64,000 bases of DNA from Enoplolaimus lenunculus (GCA_030248215.1 JASANG010001712.1:103568-167567); one strand, 5' to 3'. Counted from the first letter of the stretch, positions 23,192 to 35,459 are shown. Notes: generated from the sequence alone by a model not told the origin. A program made the numbers and translations.

Positions 23192-23776
23192 GAAACTTTT
23201 TTCAATTATGACAAGAGTCTGCAGTTAAAGCCTTCTTAAACCGGTAGTTGGTGGTCTCTATAGACATCACCGCATAATATTATATGTTTATGAATTTTTG
23301 ATTTTTATAAAACTGCAAGCGCAATTGATTTTATACCGAAGCGTTTGTTGAGTGCAGTATTTGCAATATTTAACGTTTTTTATACATAAAATATTATTGT
23401 TCAGTGATTGCTTTATTGGACGCTATTTATTGCACAGTGAGAGAATTGCTATATTTTGCCATACAATTTCTATTAATATACCACATCCCAGGACCGCGGC
23501 TATAGTATGTAAGGGTTTCCCCGTCCTGCAAAATGGAACACCTTTGCCAGGTGTCAACCAGTGTCGTAGCAGCTAATCCAAAAACAGGCGTGGTACAGTG
23601 GCAGATCCGCAATTTTTCGGTGGGACAAAGAAGTTTTTGAGTTTCGAAATTTTAAAATACTTTTGTTTCAAAAATTTCCGGGTTGACGTACTTTGCTGCG
23701 AAACTTTGATTCCAATCAGATGCGTAGACAAGTTAAAATTTTAGTTTGAAATGATGCATCATGTTTAGGAAAATTT

Positions 23777-24199
23777 GGTCAATGTAAAGAACAGGAATAG
23801 AACGGTATTATAAGCACATTCCTAAGCGTAATCCTAAGTCTGAGCGTAAGAATGAACATATTCCTAAGCCTAAGCCTAAGTCTGAGCGTAAGAATGAGCA
23901 CATTCCTAAACCACAGCCAATGGCTTATCCATGGGGGGCACCCCTGCCGTGGTCACCCCCAACAGCATGGCGACAAAAATTATGTAGCAATTTTACGGCA
24001 ACAGTTCGTGGTTTGTGTGTGGGTGAAAAATTAGTTTATTACCTGTGAAATTTTGGACCCCCATTTGGAAATCCTGGATCCGCCACTGGCCACAGCCTAC
24101 GCCTAAGCCTAAGCCAAGCAAAAAAACTAGTCTAACGCTTGAGCTTATTCTTTTCTAGTCCAACAGAAAAGCGTTCCGCCCCTGATCTTTACATGGGCC
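23777..24199. repeat. TTAGGC-bearing MITE carrying a nested insertion
   Basis: Left end GGTCAATGTAAAGAACAGG, right end GCCCCTGATCTTTACATGGG. The inner array contains a direct duplication of a CCTAAG-TCTGAGCGTAAGAATGAGCA block. The element is split by an unrelated repeat at 23917-24089. Confidence 0.85.
23917..24089. mobile_element. 173 bp MITE inserted in the element at 23777, with 6 bp target duplication
   Basis: Flanked by CCACAG on both sides (23911-23916 and 24090-24095). Begins CCAATGGCTTATCCATGG and ends GGATCCGCCACTGG, imperfect inverted ends. A reversed copy of the same family lies at 45412-45710. Confidence 0.75.
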
Positions 24200-25280
24200 G
24201 AAAACTGTTAACCTCAAGGATTGCAAAAATTATTATATAGCCTACTAAGATGGTGAATGGGCGTCTAATGAAAATTTGAACCAGACGTCCGCTATGAAAT
24301 TTTCGGGGGGAACATCAACAATTTCAATAAAACTGCTCAAACCAATGCTTGTATGGGTTTGTAAATAAAACCATATTGTGTTCCTGCTTCTGCCTACTTA
24401 GACTAACGTCGATATTATTACATCTTACAAATAAATACAGCCGAAATCAAAATTATTGTAATAAATTAACGCATGACACATAAATTTAACTAAAAATTTT
24501 TGTTTCAAATTGTGTTAGGGTACCATAGCGTAATGGTCATCTATTGGTGGGCCCAGGTAAAGATAAGTACAAGGCTTTACGTTAAGCAACTAACTCGCAT
24601 ACCAGGAATATGTGTAAATTTCAGCGATGCTTCTGAACATTAAATACAATCGGGGTACCGAAGGTGTCGTGAAATTTCATGATTTTCAGAAAAAATACTT
24701 CAAAATAAATTAAAATTTTATCAAAACATGTGAAACTGTCTTTGCTATACAACTAGAAACTATTCATATTGTAAGCTTATTTGGCTAGGACACATACTGT
24801 AAGCTTTAGATGAACAGTTTACATGGTAAAATTTTCGTCCGGTAGGACCGCCGGATTGAATACGTTCTGTCCTGGGGATCCGCCTCTAAATATCCGGTCT
24901 GTTAGGTTTTGTTTCTGGTAACCGGATATTGACAACAAAAATTGTTGGCAACTGTTTTCGTGTTGACGTTTTTGGTTCAGGTAATAAAATCAAGTCGAAT
25001 ACCAAGTCTTTGTTTCCAAATTTTATTGCTAATTTTAGTTATTTTACAAGTTTGTCGAGTAGAACAGGTTTATTTGAAGCCGAAATGTTTCAGCTGTTTT
25101 TATCTTTTAACCACCGTTTTGCAATACACAAATTATAAGTTTTTAGTTTATTAATATATAATCTGGTATGGGAAAATGAATGTTTTCCTATTATCTTGTT
25201 ACTGGTGTGACGCGAATAATAAGGGATAATAAAGAGAGGCGTCTTCAATTTGAGTCACAATCAATAAGAGTTTGTGTCCC
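24200..25280. other. gene-poor spacer
   Basis: AT-rich, no exon or repeat that I can support. Short open frames at 24929-25154 overlap in two frames and look accidental. Confidence 0.35.
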
Positions 25281-25600
25281 TACCGGAGCCGGAGGTGAGG
25301 CGAAATTAAGTAGTAAAAATGATGGTTAATTAGTTAATTTTAGCCAATATCTGCAATATGTTGTTACCATTGTCTGGTGTTACGATCATTTTCTGCGAAG
25401 TTTCGGAAATCGTTTCCTGAAAAGTGGGACAAAAGTAAAAAGAAACGCGCTAAACAGATAAATTTTGCAAAATTGTGTAAAACTTTACTGCCGAAATTGC
25501 CGGAACCTCCGGCAAAAACAAAAATTCTACCGGATCCGGAGCCGAAGGCCAATTTTCTGCCGGGGCCGAGGCCGGAGGCAGACCTCCGGTTGTACCCTGC
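25281..25600. repeat. non-autonomous DNA transposon, CCGGAGGT-ended family, copy 1
   Basis: GCCGGAGGTGAGGCGAAATT at left, CAGACCTCCGGTTGTACCCT at right. The GC-rich right part repeats CCGGAGCCGAGGCCGG-like words, and the middle is AT-rich. Matches 38196-38532 and, reversed, 40606-40974. It is open in two plus-strand frames by chance. Confidence 0.75.
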
Positions 25601-26335
25601 TGTGCATGGTACAAAATGAACTCTTACTTGTAGAGTTTTCGCCTTACCGCCTTGTTTAGAAGCTAGATATCATAGTAAGCATGCAATATAGATAGCGTTT
25701 AGACAATGGCCGGAGTAAGCAATCCCCATACTCACATTTGGAGCCCACTCAACGAGGGGACCCCTCCCTAAAAAGATTTCAAAAAATTAAAAAAACATAT
25801 TAATCATCACAAGAGTCCCCACGTGGAAATTTTGTCGGTGGTCACTCTAGCTTGCTCCGACACTGCGCACTAGTAGTATCATTAGAAAAACCAACTAAAT
25901 TATTTAATAGTCAAAGTGAAGACACTCGTTTAACTTTACCCCAGCTAAATAATGGAATCGGCCGAAAACGCGACAAGCACAGAATTCATTCTCTTGTACA
26001 CAGAATATACCCAGTTGCACATTCTTGTAAATTGAGAGTCATGACCGATTCATGGTGATATGTACTTAGCATGCAATTTTTTAGGTTCTTAACAACTCAA
26101 ATTGTTTATTTTTATACATATCAACCGAATGTGTTTTTACTTGCACCACAAGTAAGCACTGTAACAATGTAATCGTCCTTAACTGTTAACCAAGAGCTTG
26201 CATCGACAAATATTGATATATATTTAGCAAAAATTTCCCACATTTCTTAGCTAAAAGCTTCGTGGGAAAACTATTTTGTGCTTAGCTTAAACTTCACTGC
26301 CAAATTGAAAAAACACACACAATCCGTTATTAGCT

Positions 26336-29300
26336 ATGTTATTTTTCACTCAATTTGCGCTGTTATTCGCTGCAACATTGGATATTGTTGACAGCGGTTG
26401 CTATGAGCATCGAATCTGTTGCCCAGGACGAAATAATTCGTGTGTCGCCCTAGAAACCGGGTTCAACACCAGACGTCGCCAAGAGCTATGGGAACAACAA
26501 CAACAACACCAAAATCGCCAACATATAAACATACAATCGCGTTATGGTTCACCGGATGCTAAGCGTCAAAATGGAAGAAACATATATCGATACACCAGCA
26601 CATGGCCAGGAAACCATGGACACAATTATGAGTTCGAGCTTAAATCGCACATAGTCGACCCTCACGAACACCGGTACGAAAAACAACGAAGTCAGGTTCG
26701 AAGGAATTTTCAACCCCCAGCTGCTGGTGGAACTAACAATTTTAGGGATCAAATGGAACGCAATCAACGCAAAAATCAGGGGACGTCAACAGAAACTCGT
26801 ACGTCACGAATTGCGAATGTTCCATACCATCAAAGCAATACGGATGATGCGTGGAGCGGTCATGGATTTAAGCCTCGGGCGTGGCACGTCCATATTGATC
26901 GCGATGTAAATAGCTTTGATGTGACCGCTAAGCATTATTTGGCCCTAACAGGGGATGACGAGCTTGGGTATGGAACCAGCGACGCGTTTGGAGTAATTAA
27001 AGCAAAGAAGCGAACCAGAAGACGTCGTCGGAATCGGAGACGATTACCATCACGGCGTGCAACGCAACCAAAAGCTTCCGATGCGAAGAAACAATATTTG
27101 GTGATAAAGGTATTAATCTTTTCTCGCATGAATATTTTCTGTTTCATGGTTGCAAACAACAGGTTACGCATACACTGCGTAGATTCGGTTGAGTTGAGGA
27201 ACGATCCTTGGTTGGGACCCAGGTCAGTATTCTCAAATGTGTGTAGCACGCATCACCAGTTAGCGATAGGTGTTCTAATTTTTGAACCAGTGTATGATGA
27301 GGCTTAAAATCCAGCGCAGTTTTCGCATATGATATGCTCTATACTCCTGTTTCAATTTTGAGTTCAACAACTGCAAAAATTTGTGAGCTTAAAAACGGAT
27401 TAATACTAACAGATGATAGTTGCTATACAGATTTGAGAATATGGGCTCTGATGTGTAAAAACATGAACTGTAACTTTCTATTTGCTTGCAAGTGTTCCCA
27501 TGGGTGGCATTGTTGGGGGCGTATAACCTCGGTCGAAAAGTAAACAATCTTAAATTGCAATTCTAGGGGGGCATGAAATTACTCGGTACCCCCAAACATA
27601 ATTTTTTGTGGGCGGCCCGGTTTGCTAGCTTCCGGAGACCCTATACATGTAATGTTGTGACATTTTGGCTTTCTGCCATAGATTCTCTGCGAATAGTATA
27701 TAGGTTTAAGGGTTTCGCTATACTTTTTTTGACGCCCGGCGCCCTCCGTCACCGCGCGGTATTGCAGGACGATGACGGAGGGTGACGCACGGCGACGGAC
27801 GGCGCCGTAGAACAAGTATAGCGCAACCCTTGCGCCATACGACACTGTCCGTCACCGTCCGTTACCCATAAGGCGCCGTTTATCATCCTACGTTATCGTA
27901 CGTGAGTTAATTGCGTACGATACCGTACGGAGACGGCCGACGCCGTACGGGAGACTGACTGTGACGGACGTCATGAAAAGTATAGCGTCACCCTAATTTA
28001 TATTCCTGGCAATATTTATTGCTGTATATACATTTCTGAACTTTGTTCAACCTTTCCAAGGATAAGTCCAATCCTTCAGGTTACGTATGCTTACATCATT
28101 TCCCGTGCCATTTTGACGGATTGTTTGGGTCGTCAACACCTCTGTTACATCCTCAGGACGTTTATTGCCTCTCCCTGCGAAACTTTCAACCCCTTCTCAC
28201 ATACAGTTGACTCGGAACAACTCAGTGCAGTGCGTGTATAGTGAAATTATACACAATACAATGAAATACTTAAGCTCTTGTACACTTTCCTCTCAGTAAG
28301 CTTAGTCTTAGGCTCAGGTATAGGATAAGACTACTAAGATTAAGCCTACGCTTAAACCTTTGACCAAAATCTTTACCTAAGCCTAATCTTGAAGATGGGG
28401 AAATGGTACAAGAACCAAGAGTTGTATTTCAGGCTGACTCACAGTCCCGAAACTCCGATGAAGCTGTAGATTTTGTCGAAACCAACGATCATCCAACCCG
28501 GAACATTGTCGACGAATTCTATACCAAATATGGCCATGAATTTCAAACAATTGCACCTCCAAAAAGTATTGCATCTTACAATCGTTATAGAAACGTAACT
28601 AAATTGCAAAAAAATACCTTAAATTAGAAAGAAAACATTATTTTGCAGCTCAAAATATGATTTTTATAAATGTGTTATAGTTGGAAATGAATGCATCATT
28701 GACAATAAAAAAAATTTCATTTTGTCACCAAAAACTCTGACACCTGCACTGCTGTGAGAGTTCTTACGCAGACAAGTATATTTTTGCAGATTTTATAGCA
28801 ATATTAATATAACTTAGGCCCTAGAGGTCCAAAATCGCATCGACCAATGCTAATTATATAAGCCGGTCCATTGTAAAACAGCTGGACTGGAGGACTTACA
28901 GACTGAGAAGCTTAGGCTTAACCTTAGGATTAATAGAATTAGGTACTGCTTTAAGCTTAGGCTTAGGAATAACAGACTTACGTTTAGGTTTATATAAGTT
29001 TCCATTTAGGCTTAGGATTATATAAATTTAGACTTACGCGTAGGATTAATAGTCTTTATGTTTAGGCTTAGGCTTAGACTTTGGCTTACGTTTCGGTTAA
29101 GGCTTAAGCTTAGTATACTACGGACCCTATGGTTAACATTGGTCATCGCATTTGTCCTCAAACAAAAAATTTTTGCACTAAAAAGTTGGTTCGTATTTCT
29201 GATTGGCGAAAAACTGCGGCCCATAAAGGCCCTATTCTCCAGTTGTGCCCAATGAATGTTCAGGTGAGCCTATTCTATGACGGGTAATGGTTTATAGCTG

Positions 29301-31725
29301 TTTGCCCCCTGTATAACTTTCAGTTACCCCTCCGGTGTAAAGGCCCTACGGACACTACTTCTTCGTTTATAGACAAACTTGACCGTTTGCCGGCAATGCG
29401 ATACACTGTGACTGCGTCAAAAGTAGTGAGTGACGTAACAAATTCTGACCAATCATCAGCGAGTTTGGCAGCTCAAAAAGTGGGCAATTTAATGCAAATT
29501 GGAACTGAACCAATCAAAATGTGTTATTGTGATGATGACTGTTTAACGCTCGATGATTGCTGTTCAGATTATACTGCGTTGTGTCCAGGTAAGTTTTGCC
29601 TACTGTACTACGAATTTTTATTTATCCAATCAGGCCCGTAGCCAGCTCACCTTGCTAGTGGGGCTAAAAATTGTTCAGGAGGGGCATTCAAGAGTGTTCA
29701 ATGAGTTACAAGCAAGGTTGAAATCTTTCCAGGGAGGGCAACATTTTGCCAAAGCCTAAGCCTAAGCCTAAGCGTAAGCCTAAGCCTAAACCTAAGCCTA
29801 AGCCAAACAAAAAATTAATCTAAGGCCAAAACTTGTTCTTTTCTAGTCTCACAGAAAAACGTTCCGCCCCTGATCTTTACATGGGCCTAACTTTTGAACC
29901 AGAAAATGATAAAGTACCAAACTCCAGCTCATTTCTTATACTTGATTCTTCTAAGTTTTATACAAATTTTTGAGGATCGTCCGTCGTTCGCTTGTTTGAA
30001 AACCGATTACTAACTGGCGATAGGTGCAGCAAACAGTTAAAACTGGCAATTGTAAACGGTATTTTTGATTAAAATTTCAGCTGTCGACTGCCAAGTATCT
30101 CAATGGTCACATTGGGAACAATGCGTTGTTGCTGAATCAACCAAATCTCAGCGAAATCAGATTGAAATATCAAACTGTGGTCGAGGTAAAGTTCATTATC
30201 TTAAATTTCAACGCCATCCGGAGCACATTTTACATTTTTAAGTCCAAATCCCTTATATGATAAATATAACAGCATTGGAATGCTCGAATATGAACGCATT
30301 GGTTGAAATGGTGTATAAATTTCGTGTCGCGGATGTTTCAGCTTTATAGATAAAAGTAACTGATGCCGCTACTCTCTAAAAATTAAACTTAATTTCTTAA
30401 CTGAACATTAATATTGATTTAAGTACCTAATAAATGGCTGAACGGTCTAACTAAACTAGAATTTTAAGTTTAAGTTAAGCTAACGACGAGTTTAAGGTTA
30501 GTTTTATGTTTGGTTTAAATAATAATAGTAAGTGCAGCACAGAAATTACATGTATCTAAGAAGAATTCATTAAGTTTACCTTAAACATAAAAATATTTAA
30601 GATTTTGAACGCGTTTAAGCGTAAACCTATACTGTTAGTTTTAGTTAATCTAGAAAGTTAGTTTAATGCCGCTAGATTAGCTTAAGCTTAAATCAAGTTA
30701 GTTTATGCTTTCAAAGAGTAGTGAATGTAAATATCAGTTTTGAACGATAGAACATTTCGCTAAATTTCTCTACACTCAAAAATTTAAGCTGACTTTTAAA
30801 ACTTTATCTAAATTTGCATTATATTTTTGCTTATATTGGCAAATTAGCTTTTTTACATGGTTGTTTGCTCGTTTGCTCATTGATACAAGCCACCAATCTT
30901 AATTTGCTTGTGTGAATTTTAGTGAATTTTTTGAGTTGTAACTTTAGTTCAAAGTTCCTGCTTAATTTCAAATTCAATCTCATAAACCGAATGCTCACAA
31001 TTTCAACTGAAATGTAACGTTTTTGTTGTTAAAACGTTTTTGAATTCGAATTGAAAACTTTTCCAATTGCATTCAAAATATTCAAATTTCAGGTATTTCA
31101 ACTCGGCGTCGAAATATTGTTCGTGACGCGGAACACGGAGGCGAGCGGTGCCCGGAATTGAATCAAACTCAATCATGTTACAGTAGTGACCCAGCCTGTT
31201 CTCAACTTCTTTCAGGTATTTAACCAGGGGCGTAGCCAAGAGTTCAACTCGAGGGCGGATCGTTTAACTTGCCGAAACATTTTTTCGACATTTAGGACCT
31301 AAAAAGTTTTTCTGTGCCACACGGTGTTTTTGTCGTGAAAAATTTCGAGATGTCAGATATATCTATAAGTTACCCGCCCCCACCGCGGGCGCCACAACCG
31401 CCCGGCCTCGCCGAACCCCAAAAAAACCCAAACAAATAAAAAACCCAAACACCCAAAAAAAAAACCACCAAACAAAAAACCCGCAAAAAAAAACACAGCA
31501 CAAAAAAAAACATAAAAAATAAAAAAAAATAAATAATAAAAAAAAAAAATATAAAAAAAATTAAAAAAATTATTAAAAAAAAATAAAAAATAAAGAAAAA
31601 TAGAAAAAAAATTTAAACAAAAAAAATAAAAAAAAAAAAAAAAAAAAAACCCAACAACACAAAACAAAAAAAAAAACCAAACACAACAACAACAACAACA
31701 ACAAAAAAAAAAAAAAAAAAACAAC

Positions 31726-31762
<37 letters not shown>

Positions 31763-31809
31763 AAAAATTTAAACAATTAGAAAAAAAAAAAAAATAAATT
31801 TGAAAAAAA

Positions 31810-31863
<54 letters not shown>

Positions 31864-33441
31864 AAAAAAAAATATCTCGGCTTACACAGCCGCAATGGAT
31901 ACGGCCCGGGTGCTTTACTTGAAACGTTTCATCGACATTGTTCGATATGCCGCTGGTATCAACTGTATTAGCTATGTATTTAATTGAAAAAATGTTGCAA
32001 AATTCTGGTATATTTTCGAATTTTAAGACAAAATATAACTAATTAATTTAAATAAACTTGTTCCATAGAAAATGCCGCCTGCTCGCATCGAACTTTAATA
32101 GTTGCAACTTTGTAAACAAAATAGAGTCATAAATATTGATTTGTCACTGTCATACTTCACCTTGCGCCTTATTCTCGCCATATTTTTTTGGTTATCAATC
32201 GATTTCAAAGCGAATACAACGATTATTAATTCAATCTCAATTGTTTTTAAAATTTGCTACATTTCAAAATTAATTTTCCCGATTTATTTTCAGAAGTTGC
32301 CACGATTTTACCTCATGAATTCTCACGTGCTCGACGTCGCGGATATCGTCGCGATATGTTCGGCATTGAAACTGGCAATGATCGACCAGAAAAACAAGCT
32401 GCAAATCACAGGTGAGTGGTACGTTTTGCGTTTTTGTAACCATTTTCGGTTTAAAATAAACGTTTTGCGGAACACTTACTTGGTTATTGAAACCGGCATA
32501 CCGGGCTGTTTCGATTAAAAATAAAAAAAAATGCAAAAAATAAAACCCATTCACACGTGCAAGTTTTTGCTGCGAAAATTTGCAGCTGCAAATTGCACAC
32601 AAAACTTTCATATCAGCCAATGAGAAATCGGCTGCAATAAATTCAGTGAACTTGCGCGGTTATTCACACTTATGAATGAAAATTCCTAGGTATGATGTTT
32701 AATGAATTATTTGCAGCTGCAAATTGCGTGCAAAACTTTTCCATTTTGCCGTCAAAATTTCCAAAAAAAATGCCCGAAAAAGACTAGCAATTAAGATGGC
32801 AATGATTGGTGTTTAGCGATTAATTTCAGTTATTGCGTCATTTTCGAGTCATCATGGACGTCATCGCTGTGTCAAAAACAACCGTATCGCAATTCGATAA
32901 GACCGCATTCACGCGTCTGTGTTGAGTGTCAGGCAGACGCTTATCATAACGAGAACGGAAGGTAAATAGCGATTACGTGACAAACGTCAGCTAATGTGTA
33001 ATTTCTGAATATTGGCTTGTTAACAGCGCCTGACCAACTATTATTTAACCTAACGTTAGGTTAATCCTAAACCTAAAGCCTAAGCAAAAGCTTGTGAGAC
33101 ATTCTAATTGATATTATACTAAATTTTGTGAATACGAACATTTAATATTAAAAGAATAATTACAATTGAAACAGTTTTTAAACGCTTAAAAATGTAAATA
33201 TTTCAATTTGTTTCGTTTTCAAATAATAATTTCAAATTAAATATATTTGAGGTGCACGGGACAAGGAGTTATGAACGCTGAAACAACGTGGAAATCGGCA
33301 GATTTGAAAGGGGCTCATGACTGTTTTGGTCTTTGGAAACAAGTGCAAACAACACCTGGGAAGCTGAATAAATTATTAAATAACAACGAATGTAACTGCG
33401 AAATACAACACGAATCTTTAACCAGATATATTTTTGTATAG
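26336..33441 (+). CDS. secreted somatomedin B + thrombospondin type 1 protein (SBSPON / RPE-spondin type)
   Basis: Eight exons, all phases agreeing: 26336-27109, 28433-28594, 29324-29588, 30081-30185, 31093-31215, 32294-32411, 32830-32961 and 33252-33441 (TAG); total 1869 bases, 622 residues. Human SBSPON is about 264. Residues 1-20 are a signal peptide. GCYEHRICCPGRNNSC (21-36) is the first half of a somatomedin B domain. The second half, CYCDDDCLTLDDCCSDYTALC (379-399), lies in exon 3, so about 340 residues are inserted inside the domain. The insert is Gln/Asn-rich, then has a polybasic run at about 224-241 that fits furin-type cleavage. The TSP1 domain (404-about 475) starts CQVSQWSHWEQC. 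The C-terminal module (YCVIF to CNCEI) has the spacing and the final Cys-x-Cys of SBSPON. Likely an extracellular matrix protein. Introns hold several MITEs and the A-rich tract at 31376-31880. Confidence 0.88.
27709..27994. repeat. CGCTATA-ended MITE family, two units fused head to tail
   Basis: AGGGTTTCGCTATACTTTTT at left and AAAAGTATAGCGTCACCCT at right. A further internal end (AGTATAGCGCAACCCTTGCG) at about 27808-27830 suggests two adjacent copies. GC-rich inside built on GACGGACGGCG/CGCCGTCCGTC. Intron 1 of the SBSPON-type gene. Confidence 0.65.
28300..28392. repeat. TTAGGC-like fragment
   Basis: AAGCTTAGTCTTAGGCTCAG and CCTAAGCCTAAT words without clear terminal repeats, ending about 40 bases before exon 2 of the SBSPON-type gene. 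Confidence 0.5.
28864..29144. repeat. TTAGGC-bearing repeat, diverged ends
   Basis: GGTCCATTGTAAAACAGC at left, ATGGTTAACATTGGTC at right. About ten degenerate TTAGGCTTAGG-like units between them in SBSPON-type intron 2. Confidence 0.6.
29633..29888. repeat. composite of CCCGTAGCCAGC repeat and truncated TTAGGC MITE
   Basis: 29633-29751 matches the CCCGTAGCCAGC family (GGCCCGTAGCCAGCTCACCT). It runs straight into eight to nine CCTAAG-like units and the right end GCCCCTGATCTTTACATGGG of a TTAGGC MITE whose left end is missing. SBSPON-type intron 3, starting 45 bases after the donor. Confidence 0.75.
30370..30722. repeat. non-autonomous DNA transposon, CTACTCTCTAAAAATTAAACT ends
   Basis: Left CTACTCTCTAAAAATTAAAC and right TTAGTTTATGCTTTCAAAGA are imperfect inverted ends. 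The inside is rich in TTAAGTTTAAG words. A partial copy is at 50821-50990. Confidence 0.55.
31376..31880. other. A-rich noise-like tract
   Basis: About 500 bases, over 80 percent A, with C and T islands only (for example (CAA)n at about 31683-31703 and pure A runs of more than 30). It starts with a GC-rich patch (GCGGGCGCCACAACCGCCCG). No repeat period. Sits in intron 5 of the SBSPON-type gene. Resembles 13856-14200. Confidence 0.6.
32548..32750. repeat. piggyBac-like MITE fragment
   Basis: CCCATTCACACGTGCAAGTTTT and later TTTAATGAATTATTTGCAGC match 17129-17408. The right end is missing. SBSPON-type intron 6. Confidence 0.65.
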
Positions 33442-34184
33442 TCTTGATTATATAGATTACTATTCTATTTGTAATTCATGCATTAATAGCAATTATGTCA
33501 AAAAATAGAACGCTATTTTGCACGTTTTTCGCGTTTCAAACTGCATCTTTCAAAACGCTTTTTTGTAAAGTGAATAAACGCTAAAAATGAATCGCTTGCG
33601 CAACTAAACGCTATTATGTATGTAAATGCGTGTACTGTAGTGACCCGAACAAGAGGGAGAAGCAATAAGAGAGGGTCCGCATTTTGAGTCCCAATCAATA
33701 GGAGTCCGTATCCCTAATAAGAGTCCATAATTGTGAATTATTCGTAATTGTAGCGCATAAATGACTCCAGGACCAAATAAAGTTGAGTTCGAAACTTTAA
33801 AGCGTACTTAATAAGTTTTGAATGTAACATTTCAAAGTATTGACACAAGGCAAAAAACGTTTAATTCAACGGATAGTTCCAATACCGGATATATATCAGT
33901 AACGAAAGATGGAGGAGGGTGAGTTGAATATAAATAACAGTCCGTAAACCGAATAACAGCGGGTTCCCTCTGGAGAGGCCAAATAAAGTTCAGTCCCCCA
34001 CTTATTCGGGTCACTACAGTTTATATTAAAACTTTATTTTCGCATAAACGCTGTTTTCAAAACGCGAAAATCGTTTTGTGTTTTTTGACACAATTCTTTA
34101 TTTTAGAAATCATGCCAAACTACTCAAATTATGACATATTTAATCATAAATTCAACCGAAATCAGAGGTCAATTTTGAGTCTGA
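33442..34184. other. 3' flank of the SBSPON-type gene, no gene seen
   Basis: Contains GACCAAATAAAGTTGAGTTC at 33771-33790, which also occurs near 13767, and two AATAAAGTT words. One of these may serve as a poly(A) signal, but the distance from the stop codon is large. Confidence 0.35.
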
Positions 34185-34380
34185 CCCATGTATAGAACAC
34201 GGCCGGAACGTTTTTCTGTGGGACTGTAATGGAGGCATTTGAAGCTTTAGACTAACTTTTTTGCTTAGGCTTAGGCTTAGGAATAGGCTCATCTTTACGC
34301 TTAGGCTTAGGCCTGTGCTTGGGCTTAGGCTTAGGAATAAGCTTATACACTACTGTTCCGGCCATGTTCTATACATTGAG
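34185..34380. repeat. TTAGGC-bearing MITE, GGCCGGAACG end type
   Basis: CCCATGTATAGAACACGGCC at left, CCGGCCATGTTCTATACATT at right; two inner blocks of TTAGGCTTAGGCTTAGG. Confidence 0.85.
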
Positions 34381-34700
34381 CTTGAGTCTTAACCAGAGTC
34401 GAGGAACAGCCTCATGTTGGTTAAATTAATTTTACTGATCATTTAAATAAACTATAAATTTTAAAATTAGGTCATACAACTTCAAACGATGCGTTGTTTT
34501 ATTTTCTGTCTCAATGTCAACCAGAGTTGGGCACCGAAAGACGGTAAAAACGAAAAAATATTAGCAAATATTTAGCATACCAGTGAAAAACGTTGCGGCA
34601 AACTGAATAAAATTGATTCTGCTCTACGCCTATCAATCGAAAACGTTGCTGATTAAATCTCCTACAGAAATTACATTTTTGACTCACTGGCAAGATGTAT

Positions 34701-34943
34701 CACTGTACATCCCAGTGAGTTGATTTTAACTCAGAATGAGTTGAATCCACTCAGAAGCCTGTAAGTATTTCAGAACTTCGAATTCTGAATTGATTGAACT
34801 CATTCTGAGTTAATTTTAATCAAGTAAACCAAAATAAAATCAACTCAGAGTGAGTTAATGTTTGTTGATATTGACTCAGAAATAACTAGAAACAACTAAT
34901 TTTCTCCCTTTGTTGATTAATCAACTCATTCGAATTTACAGTG
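34701..34943. repeat. AACTCAGAATGAGTT MITE, copy 2
   Basis: CACTGTACATCCCAGTGAGT to TCATTCGAATTTACAGTG. Reversed orientation compared with 6614-6871. Confidence 0.8.
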
Positions 34944-35155
34944 TAACCCGGTTATTTCTGAATTAATATCAGTAAACATTAACTCACTCTGAATTGAGTT
35001 GATTCTCACTCGGAGTTGAGTTGACGCTGAGTGAGTTGATTAATTAACTCAGAATGAGTTGCCTGAGCTCAACGTTCTGAGTTCTTATAGTCGTAACTCA
35101 GAGTGTGTGATTCAACTCATTCTGAGATAAAATCAACTCACTGAAATTTACAGTG
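34944..35155. repeat. AACTCAGAATGAGTT MITE, copy 3, left end missing
   Basis: Directly abuts copy 2. Starts inside the element (GGTTATTTCTGAATTAATAT) and ends CTCACTGAAATTTACAGTG. Confidence 0.8.
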
Positions 35156-35459
35156 TTTCCGGTAAGAATCGGCGTTCGTTTCCATTTCTGTTATAGAAAT
35201 GCCAAAAGTTGTGTTATTTTTATGCTTATACATTTATATATTTTAGCTTAACGTCACTTTTGTTTTTCAGTACAACTATGCTGAAATTGTTCGATTTGAA
35301 ATAAACCTAAATTCGCCCACAATCTGTAGACAAAGTTGGATGCTTCGCTATTTTTTCTTTAAAATTTTGCTTAAACAGGGCGAAAAATTCAATTGTGTTG
35401 ATAGAAAAGTCATGTACTGCAAAAATAAATGACAAAGTTCAAAGTGTTAAATAACGTTT

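Noticed and set aside
24929-25154. Two overlapping plus-strand frames of about 70 codons
   Set aside because: No start context, domain or splice partners; AT-rich chance frames.
25377-25659. Two overlapping Pro/Arg-rich plus-strand frames
   Set aside because: They lie in the GC-rich end of the CCGGAGGT-ended transposon, and the same sequence occurs reversed at 40606-40974.
31353-31895. Long minus-strand frames made mainly of Phe
   Set aside because: Produced by the A-rich tract; no protein-like composition.
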